A stretch of 64,000 bases of DNA from Lichina pygmaea. Its lineage: Eukaryota; Ascomycota; Lichinomycetes; Lichinales; Lichinaceae. The stretch spans positions 5,332,001-5,396,000 of the forward strand of contig OY730169.1 of assembly GCA_963422465.1 (NCBI GenBank), in the 5' to 3' direction. The notes under the pieces are model-generated. The model was not told the DNA's origin, did no database searches, and saw only the letters and a program-made list of their open reading frames with translations. This document shows positions 40,079 through 50,727 of the stretch, in pieces (position 1 is the first letter of the stretch; every line of letters begins with the position of its first letter). The position numbers were made by a program, and so were the translations under genes.

Positions 40079-42525
40079 ATGCCGCGCTTCGCAGATTCAT
40101 TCTGGTCCAGTGACTACGCCGGTGGTACGTCGAAAGATGGTGTCGCTGGGATCGAGCGCCGGGAGACGCACTGCTGACGGCCGACTCTCGATGTGGACCA
40201 CCAGGGCTCGGCGTCCTGTTCGGAAAACTGAACCAAGGCGTCATGGAGAACCAGCAGGTGCTCACCATCGCTCGAATGCGCGCCGATGCCGAGGAGGTCT
40301 ACGGAACGCGGCTGGGCGACACTGCCCCGGCGGTAGACCGGATCGGAGGAGGTTTCTCGACCGATGATGGGGCAACCGTGCGCAAGGTTCGCACTTCATC
40401 CATCACCGCTTCGAAGACGGCCCGAGGATGGATAGGGAGGCTAACGTCTTGGGGGGTGCCGGTTGCCAGGCGTACGAGGGCATCCGGAGCGAGATGGACG
40501 AGGCAGCCAAGAGCCACCGGAGGATCGCGGCCAACATTCGCGAGCTGGTGGTCAACCCGTTCGGTCGATGGTGCGACGCGCACGAGGCCCGCATCCAGGG
40601 CGCCCAAGAGGACCTCCAGGCCAGGATCAAGGCGCACGACAGGCAGGCCGAGGTCGCTCGCAAGTGCCGGAGCCACTACTTCAACAAATGCCGGCTGGTG
40701 GAAGATCTCGAGGAGGAGAACAAGCTGGCCTTCCAGGATCCGCGGCTCGACGCGAGCCCGAAGCGACAGCAGGTCCCCGAGGTCAAGGTCTCGCCGACGG
40801 AGGAGTCGGAAGAGGACGATCCCATCGAGATTGGCGACGAGACCTACCACCCGGATCAGCTCAAGAAGATCCTGAAGCACATGCTGGAAACGATCGCGCT
40901 GGGCGAGGCCAAGGTTCCCATCCTCGGCACCTATCAGAACGTCTCGACCGGCGCCGACATCGTCGAGTACATCCAGAAGCATCTCAAGGCGACGACGGTG
41001 AGCTACGCCGAGAGGATCGGCCAGGACCTCGTGTCGAACGGCTTCTTGAGGCTGATCGGCAACGTCGGGAACAACTTCGCCAACAGCTCCAAGCTGAACT
41101 ACCAGTGGCGGCCAAAGGTCTTCCGGTGGTCCGGCGTCGTGCCCGAGAAGAAGAAGGCCGGGGCGCTCGAGCGAGTGTCGACGCTGCGTTCGGACAGCGA
41201 AGGCGGCGCCGATTCCCCCGTCATCGGAGCCGTCGGGGACTTCCTCGCCGGCTGGAATCCCCTCAACAACCCGCACCCCAACGAGACGGCCGACCAGAAG
41301 CTCCGTCGGGAGGCACAGGAGGCCGACGAGCGCTACAAGGCGGCCGTCCGCAAGCTCGACCTCCTGCGTTGCAGTCTCGAGGAGGCCATGATGGAGACGC
41401 TGTCCAACCTGGAGCGATGCGAGCTCGATCGGCTCAAGGCCGTCAAGACCGTCATCCTCGACTTTGCGGGCGCCATCGGCAACGTCATCCCCACCATCCA
41501 GAGCGGCGTCGACAAGATGATGCTGTACCAAGAGACGGTGCAGCCCCAGGCCGACCTGCGGTACATGCTCGAGAACTACCGGACCGGGCCTTTTCTGCCC
41601 AGGGTGCAGGTGTACGAGAATTACTACAACTCCGCCGACGGTTAGGAACCATATCCCGCTCGATTGTCGTTGCTGTTGAAGGAAAGGGGAAGAGGCCGTG
41701 TGTTCTGACCCTGCCCGCACCGCTCTCACAGATCAGACGTTCGGTGTCGACATCGAAGCCCGAGCCCGAGCGGACAGGAAACGAGTGCCCGTCATCGTAA
41801 CCACCATCCTCACCTATCTAGATGATCGTAAGGAAGCCCGATCTTCGTGTTCTACCATCTTGCCGGACCGACGGAGCTGACCGGGCCTTTCAGATTACCC
41901 CAACCTCGAAGGCGACGAAGCCCGTCAGAGCATCTGGCTCGTCGACGTGCCGCTGGCGTCGACTCACAGCCTGCGCAATCAGATCAACAACGGCAAGGCG
42001 ATCCCGCGCGAGGTGCTCGACGAACACGACATACCGGTCGTCGCGAGTGTCCTCAAACTGTACCTCCTCGAGCTTCCTGGTAAGGGTCCGGGCGTCCTCG
42101 TCCTCTTCCTCGGCTCCTGCGAGAAGTTGTCGAATGCTCACCGTGCGAGACAGATTCGCTGGTGTCGTCCCACGTGTACGAGATCGTCAAGACGATCTAC
42201 CTGGGCCAGGCCAGCGATTCCGACGACGCTCCACGCATCTCCGTCATCCAGAACACCTTGGGACAGCTCCGTCTCGCCAACATCGCGACCCTGGACGCCA
42301 TCACGACGCACTTCACCCGTCTCATCGACCTCACCTCGGCCGACGAGGCGTACATCTCTCGCCTCGCCACCGACCTCGCGCCGTGTATCCTTCGTCCGCG
42401 GACCGAGAGCAGCCTGACCACCCACGAGCGTTGCAGCTACCGCTTGCTGAGGGACCTGTTTGCCCACAAGGACAACATCTTCGGCGAGCTGAAACGGGCC
42501 AGCTCCCTGTCCCAGATGGGATCAA

Positions 42526-42563
<38 letters not shown>

Positions 42564-43154
42564 GGCGGCCGTCCTCGAGCGATCAGCACCGACGAGAGAC
42601 ACCGCCGGGCGCACGTCGAGGCCCGGAACCAGGCGATCATGTCTCGAAGTCGTGCCACGAGCCCCCAGCCTCATCAGGGACGCACCCACCGCCGGGACCG
42701 CTCGAGCGGAGGCCCCGCGACGCGTTTCCCCATCCAGACGACCAGTCCACCCATCGGCCCCGAACGCAGAGGTGTTCGGCAGTCGTTGGATGTGCCTCTC
42801 AGAGCCAAAGAACCTCACGGCGTCGACGGCGAGCCGGTCGAAGCCAACGGCTCGGCCGACAACGACGGCGCCGAGCGCACCCAGCGGCCGGACGGATCAG
42901 CCAGCCAGCCGGCGAGCGCCGACGCCGTCGGCATCGACAAGCGCGAATCGCTCGGCCGGTCCGGAAAATTCCAGCGGAGAGCAGGAACCAGCCACGTCGG
43001 ACGCCAGAGCCTACCGTCCAGCTCCAAACAAGACAGCCTGAACGGTGGACCTTCAGACAGAGAAACGGAGATGACGACGACGACGACGACGACGACGACG
43101 AGGCCCGCCGGCGTCACCTTGGTCGACGGGTCTTACGACGAGGGCATGGCCTGA
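40079..43154 (+). CDS. Rgd2-like F-BAR/DEP/RhoGAP protein
   Basis: This is a membrane-binding regulator of Rho/Cdc42-type GTPases at growth sites. Exons 40079-40124, 40205-40386, 40470-41640, 41732-41827, 41894-42079 and 42154-43154 give 893 aa. The F-BAR half begins FADSFWSSDYAGGLGVLFGKLNQG and resumes after a DEP domain (about residues 220-310; LGTYQNVSTGADIVEYIQ). This F-BAR with inserted DEP, followed by RhoGAP, is the Rgd2 architecture. The GAP domain (about 470-690) starts VPVIVTTILTYLDD and includes VASVLKLYLLELPDSLVS and APCILRPR. The usual arginine-finger motif GIFR is not seen; the aligned stretch reads SIWLVDVPLAS. The C-terminal 220 residues are low complexity: poly-Gly(14), Arg/Ser-rich, then poly-Thr. 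Confidence 0.9.
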
Positions 43155-44173
43155 TCTACTTTACAATTGAGTGCCTCTGTTGTGGCAAAAGGCTACGACG
43201 GGGTCTCGACGGGGAAGGGGGTCAAAATGATACTGAGCGGAGGAGGACGGGAAGGGGGAGGAGGACGAAGGTTATTCTGTTCATTCCTCGACTTGAGATA
43301 CTCCCTTAGCAACGATGTTACTACTTTATCACAGATGCACTGCTTGTATTATCATGTCTGAATTGCTATGACTTGGCAGCACGATCAATCTTGTCTGTGA
43401 TTGTGGGCTGTGTGCGTGTGTGTCGTAGGATTGTCCACGTGATCTATAGACGCAGGACCGTTGGATGATCCAGGAAGTGCACGTGACTGTTCACGAGGGC
43501 TTCGGCATCAGCGCAAGTCCTTAGCCTAATCTAGCCTAGATACAGGCCTAAAGAAGACACTAATCACAGGTACCAACGTCATCACTGCAGCCTTGAGCTG
43601 GAGCTTACTTCATCACTCCACAAGTGACGTACCGTACGTACCGCGTACGTAAGATCTTCAATGCTGGAAGGTGTTGATATCTCTAACCATTATGAAGACG
43701 ACAGCTCGATCAGTGCTCTTGTGCTCGCCACAATACTATCAGGGTCGAAAGCCCTAAATTCACTCCTTTCACTTACCACGGGCTGGTGCCTTTAATAAAG
43801 ACGGTGGCAACGACAAGGTGACGGTATTGAAGCTGCCAGGTGATTCGGCATCCAGGTGACAGCAGCACCAGGGTGGCAACGACGTGAACGATCACTCGTC
43901 GGGATATCCTTTTTCTTCTTTTCCCCCAACACCAAGGACTTCCAAAACATGCAGGTGAGACATGCCACAAACAATGCTGGTCCAAGCTTCTCGGAGTTTC
44001 TACTGACAACTGGCCGTTCGAGAAGCACTCACGCTCGACCCGATAGTTGGAGCAACAGCTGCAGTCGAACAGGGGCACGAGGAGGTGGTCCGCGCGGTGC
44101 TTTATCGCCCTCAAATATCAAAGATTGCATCCGGGTGGCCTCCTGTGAGGTCGCCAGCAACGGACTCTTGAAG
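43155..44173. other. Intergenic and UBX-gene leader
   Basis: No separate gene. GTAC palindromes lie at 43627-43650. From 43856 the frame of the downstream UBX gene is open up to its chosen start, so a longer N-terminus cannot be excluded. Confidence 0.6.
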
Positions 44174-45946
44174 ATGGACGAAGCGGTAGCGCAGTTCGTC
44201 GCCATCACCAAAAGCAGCCCCACCGTGGCGGAGCAGTATCTGAACCTCTCGGACGGCAACCTCGAGCAGGCGATGCAGCTGTTCTACGACTCCGGCGCCA
44301 TCGACCTGCAAGAACCGGAGCCGCCGCAACCACGCCATGCCGAGCCGCCTCAACGTCCGCATCAGACCGCCCTGAGAACCCATGGGACTCATGTCGACGA
44401 GCACGGGGTGATACATGTGGACTCGGATGAGGATGAGGACGACGAGGACGGCGGCGACCGTGCCCGCTACACGGGCCATGGCGACACTCGAGGTCGCGGT
44501 GCGCAGGCCGGTTCTGGACCACCTCTTGGAGCAGGCACGCTGCCCCGTGCGTCGCCTCCGAACCCCCAATCAGGTACCGAGGACGATGAGGCCATAGCAC
44601 GACGTATGCAGGAAGAGCTCTACGCCGGAGTTTACGACGCCGATGGTGTTCGAGCACCGATCGCGCCAACACGAGAGACGTTGGTGGGACCGGGTGCCGA
44701 CTGGGACGACGAAGGGATTGGCGGTTCGCGCATGGCCGTCGACGCACAGATTGCCGCCCGCCGGGAGAGGGCACGTGAGCTTGCGAGCCAACGCCACAGT
44801 CGCCCCGGCATTTTCAATCAGCGGCCCACTGGCACCTCCTCGGTCTGGGACGACTCGAGCGCCGAGTCGGCTGTGCGGCGGCGGGAGCTCGCTCAGGCAA
44901 CGGGAGGCGCGTCGGAAACGTCATCCAAGGCCAGCATGCTCGCCGAGATGTACCGGCCGCCGGTCGAGATCATCTCGCGGCTACCGTGGGACCTGGCGCG
45001 GCAGGAAGGCAAGTCGGCCGAGAAGTGGCTGCTCGTCAACATCCAGGACCCGTCGATATTCGACTGCCAGGTGCTGAACCGCGACGTGTGGAAGGACGGG
45101 CAGATCCGCGACACGATCAAGGAGCACTTTGTCTTCCTGCAGTACAACAAGGGCGACCCGCGGGGGTTCCAGTACGAGAATTTCTACTTCAAGGACAAGG
45201 ACGAGCAGAATGCCTACCCGCACATCGCCATCATCGATCCCCGCACGGGCGAGCAGGTCAAGGTGTGGGCCGGTCCGCCCGTGCCCAAGGCCTCGGACTT
45301 TCTGATGCAGCTTCACGAGTTCCTGAACCGGTACAGCCTCCGCGGCAACGCCAAGAATCCGATCGGCACGCGAAAGGCTGAGCCGGTCAAGGCCACGCCG
45401 AAGGCACCCGTCGACTTTGATCACATGACCGAGGAGCAGATGCTCGAGATGGCGATGCAGAACAGCCTCGTCCAGCCGGCGGCGGGGAGCGAGCGAGGTC
45501 CGGACGAGGCCGACGCCGCCTTGCCGACGGAGGGCAAGGGCAAGGGAAAAGGGAGGATGGTCGACGCGCAGAGCCCAGGCCGGGACGAGGGCGGCACCAC
45601 CGCGGCGGGGCCGAACGGCTCCGAACGGCCATCGACGGCCGCTGGCTCGTCGCCGTTCGCGTCAATCTCATCGTCTCATCCGCACGCGGAGCCGCCGGCG
45701 GACGCGCCCGACACGACCCGGATCCAGTTCCGACACTCTGGCGGGCGGATCATCCGACGCTTCGGGCTGACGGAGCCGGTGCGACGGATCTACGAGTGGC
45801 TCAAGGCCGAGCCGCTCGCGGGCAAGGAAGGCGTCGACCTGGAACTGGTCAGCTCGGGGCGCAACCTCTTCGACCAGCGCGGCGAGACCATCGCCGACGC
45901 CGGTCTGCAGAATCAGACGGTCATGATCGAGTTTCTCGAGGGATGA
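44174..45946 (+). CDS. UBA-UAS-UIM-UBX adaptor of Cdc48 (Ubx5/UBXN7-like)
   Basis: The protein links ubiquitinated clients, often cullin-ligase targets, to the Cdc48/p97 unfoldase. It is one uninterrupted exon of 590 aa. The UBA-like helix bundle is residues 1-45 (MDEAVAQFVAITKSSP, then YLNLSDGNLEQAMQLFYDSG). The UAS thioredoxin-like domain is about 270-400 (KWLLVNIQDPSIFDCQVLNRD, then YPHIAIIDPRTGEQ). A UIM is at about 417-432 (MTEEQMLEMAMQNSL). The UBX domain is about 513-590 (RIQFRHSGGRIIRRFGLTEP). In UBX domains an FPR-type loop contacts Cdc48; a clear FPR is not seen and this should be compared with Ubx5. The start at 44174 is chosen because family members begin at the UBA, although the frame stays open upstream. 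Confidence 0.93.
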   Translation: MDEAVAQFVAITKSSPTVAEQYLNLSDGNLEQAMQLFYDSGAIDLQEPEPPQPRHAEPPQRPHQTALRTHGTHVDEHGVIHVDSDEDEDDEDGGDRARYTGHGDTRGRGAQAGSGPPLGAGTLPRASPPNPQSGTEDDEAIARRMQEELYAGVYDADGVRAPIAPTRETLVGPGADWDDEGIGGSRMAVDAQIAARRERARELASQRHSRPGIFNQRPTGTSSVWDDSSAESAVRRRELAQATGGASETSSKASMLAEMYRPPVEIISRLPWDLARQEGKSAEKWLLVNIQDPSIFDCQVLNRDVWKDGQIRDTIKEHFVFLQYNKGDPRGFQYENFYFKDKDEQNAYPHIAIIDPRTGEQVKVWAGPPVPKASDFLMQLHEFLNRYSLRGNAKNPIGTRKAEPVKATPKAPVDFDHMTEEQMLEMAMQNSLVQPAAGSERGPDEADAALPTEGKGKGKGRMVDAQSPGRDEGGTTAAGPNGSERPSTAAGSSPFASISSSHPHAEPPADAPDTTRIQFRHSGGRIIRRFGLTEPVRRIYEWLKAEPLAGKEGVDLELVSSGRNLFDQRGETIADAGLQNQTVMIEFLEG

Positions 45947-46339
45947 CCGGGTTTGGAAAGCGCTGGGGACGTTCGTTCCTTCCTTTCTTCCCTTTGCTTC
46001 TATTCTTTCCTTTCTTTCACTTCTTCCCTCTGTCTTTCTTCCTTCCTTCTTTCTTGTGTCTCTTCTCTTTGGCACGTTGTGTCGTGTTGGGTGGTCACGA
46101 TGGAAGAGGGGAGCCAAGAAGGAAGAAAGGAAGGAAGGACAGAATAGAGGGGGTCTTCTTCTTTTGCTGGTCGAGGATGGTATGTCTCATGGAGTATAGA
46201 TCAGTTGCTGTTGTTGTTGTTGTAGCCGTGGTAGCGGTAGCAGTGGTGGCAGCAGCAGTGACAGCATCAGCATCAGTAACATCAGGATCAGGATGACTAT
46301 GAGCACAAATAGTAGCTGTGATGTGAAATTGCCGCAAAG

Positions 46340-46404
<65 letters not shown>

Positions 46405-48297
46405 TCTTTCTCTGTATTCCTTTCCAGTTGAAGTGTAGCTTATCTGGCATTCCCAGTCATTGCTATCCACTATTCTTCTGTCTGGTCTTGCACCCTTGCA
46501 GTTACACTGTGCAAGTAGTTGTGATACATTGAGATACAATACTTCCACTCATACGTGCAGTAAATACTTACGTACTGAGTACTCTGTACAGAGTACAGCA
46601 GCCGTATTGCACAAGTGGACGTTAGTACAGTAGGATATGTAGGTGGAGCACTTCCTCCTCCGGAAGTCTCTACGAAGATGCTGTGGTGAAATTTTTTGGA
46701 AATTTTTTGGAGAGGAGGAGGTGGGCAAAGAGGGGTCTGTAAAGAGTTTGGGTGGGGGTGGGGGGGGGAGAGGGGGAGTGCGTGCAGACCAGGTGCTTTG
46801 TCAGCAGGAAAGTGACTTGCAAGTATGGAGTACGTACGTTACGTTCTACGTACTTGTACTTCGTACTGCTCAGTAGGAGGTAGATCAACACTTTTGACAC
46901 TATCCTGCACGAGTGGCTTGTTTCAACCGCTGTAGCCCCACAATTACCGAGTACTACTGGTGAAGAAGACTCACTCGCCAGTGCGTACCAATGCCCATCA
47001 GTACCTGCCAGCATGTGTGGGTGTGTATCTTATAGCGAGCAACACTGATATTGAGTAATGTCAGTATCAGACGTGCAGAAGTACTTACGCAAGTAACTTA
47101 CAGTACGAGTACCCATATGTACCTCCGTACCTCCAAACCTTCATACCTCTGTAATTCTCCGTTGTCGTGGAGACTAGCGACGACTGGAAATGGCAGGACC
47201 GAGAATCTTAGGCTAAGCCTCAACAGGCAGTGGCCTAATACAGTGGTGGGGCGGTTGTTTTGAATCACTTCCGCTCGTCGGAGATGTTCAGCCAGTCGTT
47301 TGTCATGTTGTTGGCGTCAACGCGACAGTCAATGCGACACTACATGTTTGCAATGGAAAATCTTTGCGGCACAAGGAGCAAGTGCTGCTGTCTAGACCAG
47401 CATACGTTCTAGCTCTTAGACTTGTGGTCACTGACTGATGTTTGCTGGTAGGCACTGTAGGGAGTGTATCTACGACGGGCACAGCAATGCCCAGTCCATG
47501 TGTTAATGGGCAGACAACGTAAGGCTGATGCAGTACAGTAGCACACATAGAAGAAACGTAAACAAAGCAGGTGTGCCAAAACTTGCCATGCCGTCGTCCA
47601 CGACCTCGACCACAATACCTAGCGATGACAACCTCGAATTGCTTTTAATGCTTGCCTGTACGTACTGTTCGTCCAGTCAATGACGAGGGGCTCGGCAGGA
47701 GACGACACCTACTGTACGGGGGTACGTTCGGCCAAGAATGAAGACAGCCCCTGTCGAGTGCATCTGCTTTCACAGGGCCTTCATCGAACGACCGGCGGCG
47801 GAGGCAGCGACAGCAGCAGCAGCGGTGGTCGTTGCACAGGCACGAACCACCGTACAAGCCTTTATTCACGGAAGCACAGTCTGGACGACGGCGCCAGCAC
47901 AAGTCTCAGCTTGGTTGGGGTTTCTTTCTGACTGTGATGACACGATTGACGCTCCGGCAATAAGGGGCTGCATCGAACTATAACCATAGACGTGAAATCC
48001 TTTCTCCGACCGTCAGGCCTGGAAAGAGAGACGTCGACTCGACCTCTGTTGCCGTTGGATCGATCGGCATTCCTGAGCCCTCTTCCCACCCCCGCCGCCT
48101 GTCGACAGCGCCCTCGGGTAGAGCTGGATAGCCGGTGATCTTGATCTGGATTCTGGTCCTGTCCCTGCCGGATCGACCATCCGACACCTTCACCAACGCC
48201 GTTGATCGGCCCGGCCCGGCCGTCACTCGAAAGCGCACGCCTCGAGCTCGGGTACACCCAGCCTCGACGGTCTGCAGCGGTCGCGCTCATCCTCAAG
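45947..48297. other. Intergenic, microsatellites, no gene seen
   Basis: About 2.3 kb without a supported gene. It holds pyrimidine-rich and GAA-rich stretches (45975-46140), GTT/GCA triplet runs (46200-46290), a 60-bp CT repeat, a G-rich patch (46745-46775) and GTAC words (46560-46605, 46830-46865). Confidence 0.6.
46342..46401. repeat. (CT)30 microsatellite
   Basis: About 60 bp of perfect CT repeat, the longest dinucleotide tract in the window. Confidence 0.95.
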
Positions 48298-50727
48298 ATG
48301 GCCGAGACGGAGCCAGGATCGCAGAGTGGGGTCGTGGACCCCGAGACGCTCTACACGAAGCAGGGCTGTATAGGTACGCGCCCCCCAGCTAGCCATTCTG
48401 TCGTCTGGCTCCATACATCTAACAGGCATATCTCCTAGGCGGCGGTAGCTTCGGTGAGGTTTACAAAGGGTTAGATCTCTCGAGCCGTGAACGGGAGCAC
48501 GCGGACCGAACGGCAGGCTGATGCTGCGCAGGGTCGACAGGCGAACCGGCGAATCGGTCGCCATCAAGATCATCGACGTCGAGAACGCCGAGGACGAGGT
48601 CGAAGACATCATCCAGGAGATCTCCATCCTGTCGGAGCTGAGCTCGCCGTACGTTACCAAGTACCATGGCTCCTATCTCAAGGGCTCGGATCTGTGGATC
48701 GTCATGGAGTTCTGCTCGGGCGGCAGCTGCGGCGACCTGCTCAAGTCCGGCGTGCTCCCGGAGGACTACATCTCCATCATCATCAGGGAGCTGCTCATGG
48801 GTCTGGATTATCTCCACGACGACAAGAAGCTACATCGCGACATCAAGGGTCGGTGTGCTCGCCAATGCCGTGTTTGTCGAGGAAAGGCTGATGACGTCCG
48901 AGGGTGAATCTAGCCGCCAACGTGCTCTTGAGCGCCAACGGCCAGGTCAAACTGGCCGATTTTGGAGTGTCCGGCCAGTTGACGGCGACGATGACCAAGA
49001 AGAACACCTTCGTCGGGACGCCGTACTGGATGGCTCCCGAGGTGATCAAGCAGTCCGGGTACGACCACAAGGCCGATATATGGTCGCTGGGCATCACGGC
49101 CCTGGAGCTGGCCAACGGCGAGCCGCCCTGTGCCGACATCCACCCGATGAAGGTCCTGTTCCTGATCCCGAAGAATCCGCCACCGACCCTCGAAGGCGAC
49201 TTCAGCAGAGCGTTCAAGGACTTTGTCGCGCTCTGTCTGCGGCGTGATCCGCGGGAGCGACCGTCGGCGAAGGAGCTCCTCCGGCATCCGTTCGTGCGCC
49301 GGGCCAAGAGGACGACCTATCTGACGGAGCTCATCGAGCGCCAGGAGCGATGGGCCGCGACGCATCCGGCGCCGGACTCGGACGACAGCGGGTCCGAGCA
49401 CAAGTCGGAGCCGCAGATGACCGAGCCCGAGGACGAAGATCTCTGGGACTTTGGCACCGTCCGACGGCCGGGCGCGGCCTTGGGCCGGGGCTCGGCCGCC
49501 GTGAACCGGGGCATGCCACCCCGGAAGACGCCGGTCGCGGCGCCCGGCGGCAAGGAGAACCAGCCCGGTGGTTCGCTGCGACCTGATGTCGCCCGTCGGG
49601 CCGGGAAAGATGCCGCCGACAACGACGGCGCCGACGACGATGACGGCGCCGACGACGCCACGGTCAAGGCGAGCCACTCGCCGCTCTTGGCGCAGGGCAC
49701 GTCCGGGTCGCCCCGACGGAAGGCCGTTCCCTCGGACCAGGCACCGCGCTCTCCAATGCTGCCTGCAAACATTCCTCTGCCGCCATCGCCCGTCAAGCAG
49801 GCCCAGGCAAGCCGATTTCTCCAGGCGCTTCCGCCGACGCCGTCCGACAAGCTGTCCTTGTCTGTCCGACGCCGCTCCGGCTCCCTCGGCAACGGCGGCG
49901 GCGCGAGGGCTTCGCCATACTCGCCGTCTCGTGATCTCGGTCTGCTCACCATCGACGGGAGCGGTGAGGGGGTTGGAGCGGGGGGGCCCCCTCCTGCAAA
50001 GTCTCCTCTGGCTGCCGGCCTCGGCATCTACCCGGACACGACGACAACGACTGGTCCTCCCGGCGCACCATCTTGCTCCTTCGCCCCTCCACTGCTGCTG
50101 GGCGATCTAGGCAGTCCTTACTGGAGCCAGCCGGCCGACGTGCCCCAGCGGTCACCCGGACTGCAACAGCAACGACCGCTGCCTCCGTTGTCGAGCGGAC
50201 TGAGTCCGAACTTCCCGATCCCTCCCACGCCGCTCGACCAGGCACCCCCAGCCCCGCCTGTCCCATCCGACCCCGTAGCGGCACGACAGTCGTCCGAATC
50301 CAGCCGGACGGCCGACCAGCCCGGCCCCACTTCGCGCGGCCCAATAGAACTGACGGCTCTCAACGGCGTCGTGCTGCCGGCGCTAGAGGCCGCCCTTCGT
50401 CGTCGGACGTATAGCATGCACACGTGCCTCGGCTCCCAGCAACCTTTTCCTTCTACTTTCAATTCCAGCTCCAACCCCAATCCCAACTCCAGCTCCAGCT
50501 CCAGCTCGAACCCCAACCCCTCGACATCCTCCCAGTCGACGCGAGAGTACCAGCAGCAGGTGCACGACCGGCTCAAGAAACTCGTCTTCAAGGCCGCCGG
50601 CATCTTCAAGGAGATTGAGCGGCTCGACGCAAAAGCACCCGTCGGCATGGGCGGCGACGTCACCGGCTTCCTCGAGGGCCTCCTCGAGGAGATTCTCGTT
50701 AGAGTCGAGGCGGACGATGACGTGTGA
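48298..50727 (+). CDS. GCK-III Ste20-family protein kinase (Mst3/Sid1-like)
   Basis: This Ser/Thr kinase is of the germinal-centre III class, which acts in polarity, septation or stress circuits. Exons 48298-48373, 48439-48469, 48532-48848 and 48914-50727 give 745 aa; exon 2 is only 31 nt and codes the glycine loop [31 protein letters not shown] is the class signature. HRDIK joins AANVLLS over intron 3, then [10 protein letters not shown] and [10 protein letters not shown] follow. The kinase ends near residue 268. The remaining 480 residues are Pro/Ser/Asp-rich with poly-Asn/Ser (about 50460-50520) and a final helical piece ([20 protein letters not shown]) that could bind a partner. Which of the fungal GCK-III paralogues it is (Sid1, Nak1/Kic1 or Mst1/Ppk11) cannot be fixed by eye. 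Confidence 0.92.

Noticed and set aside
41822-43309. 495-codon plus-strand frame
   Set aside because: It is a shifted frame through the RhoGAP exons and introns with Arg-rich low complexity; the RhoGAP frame explains the region.
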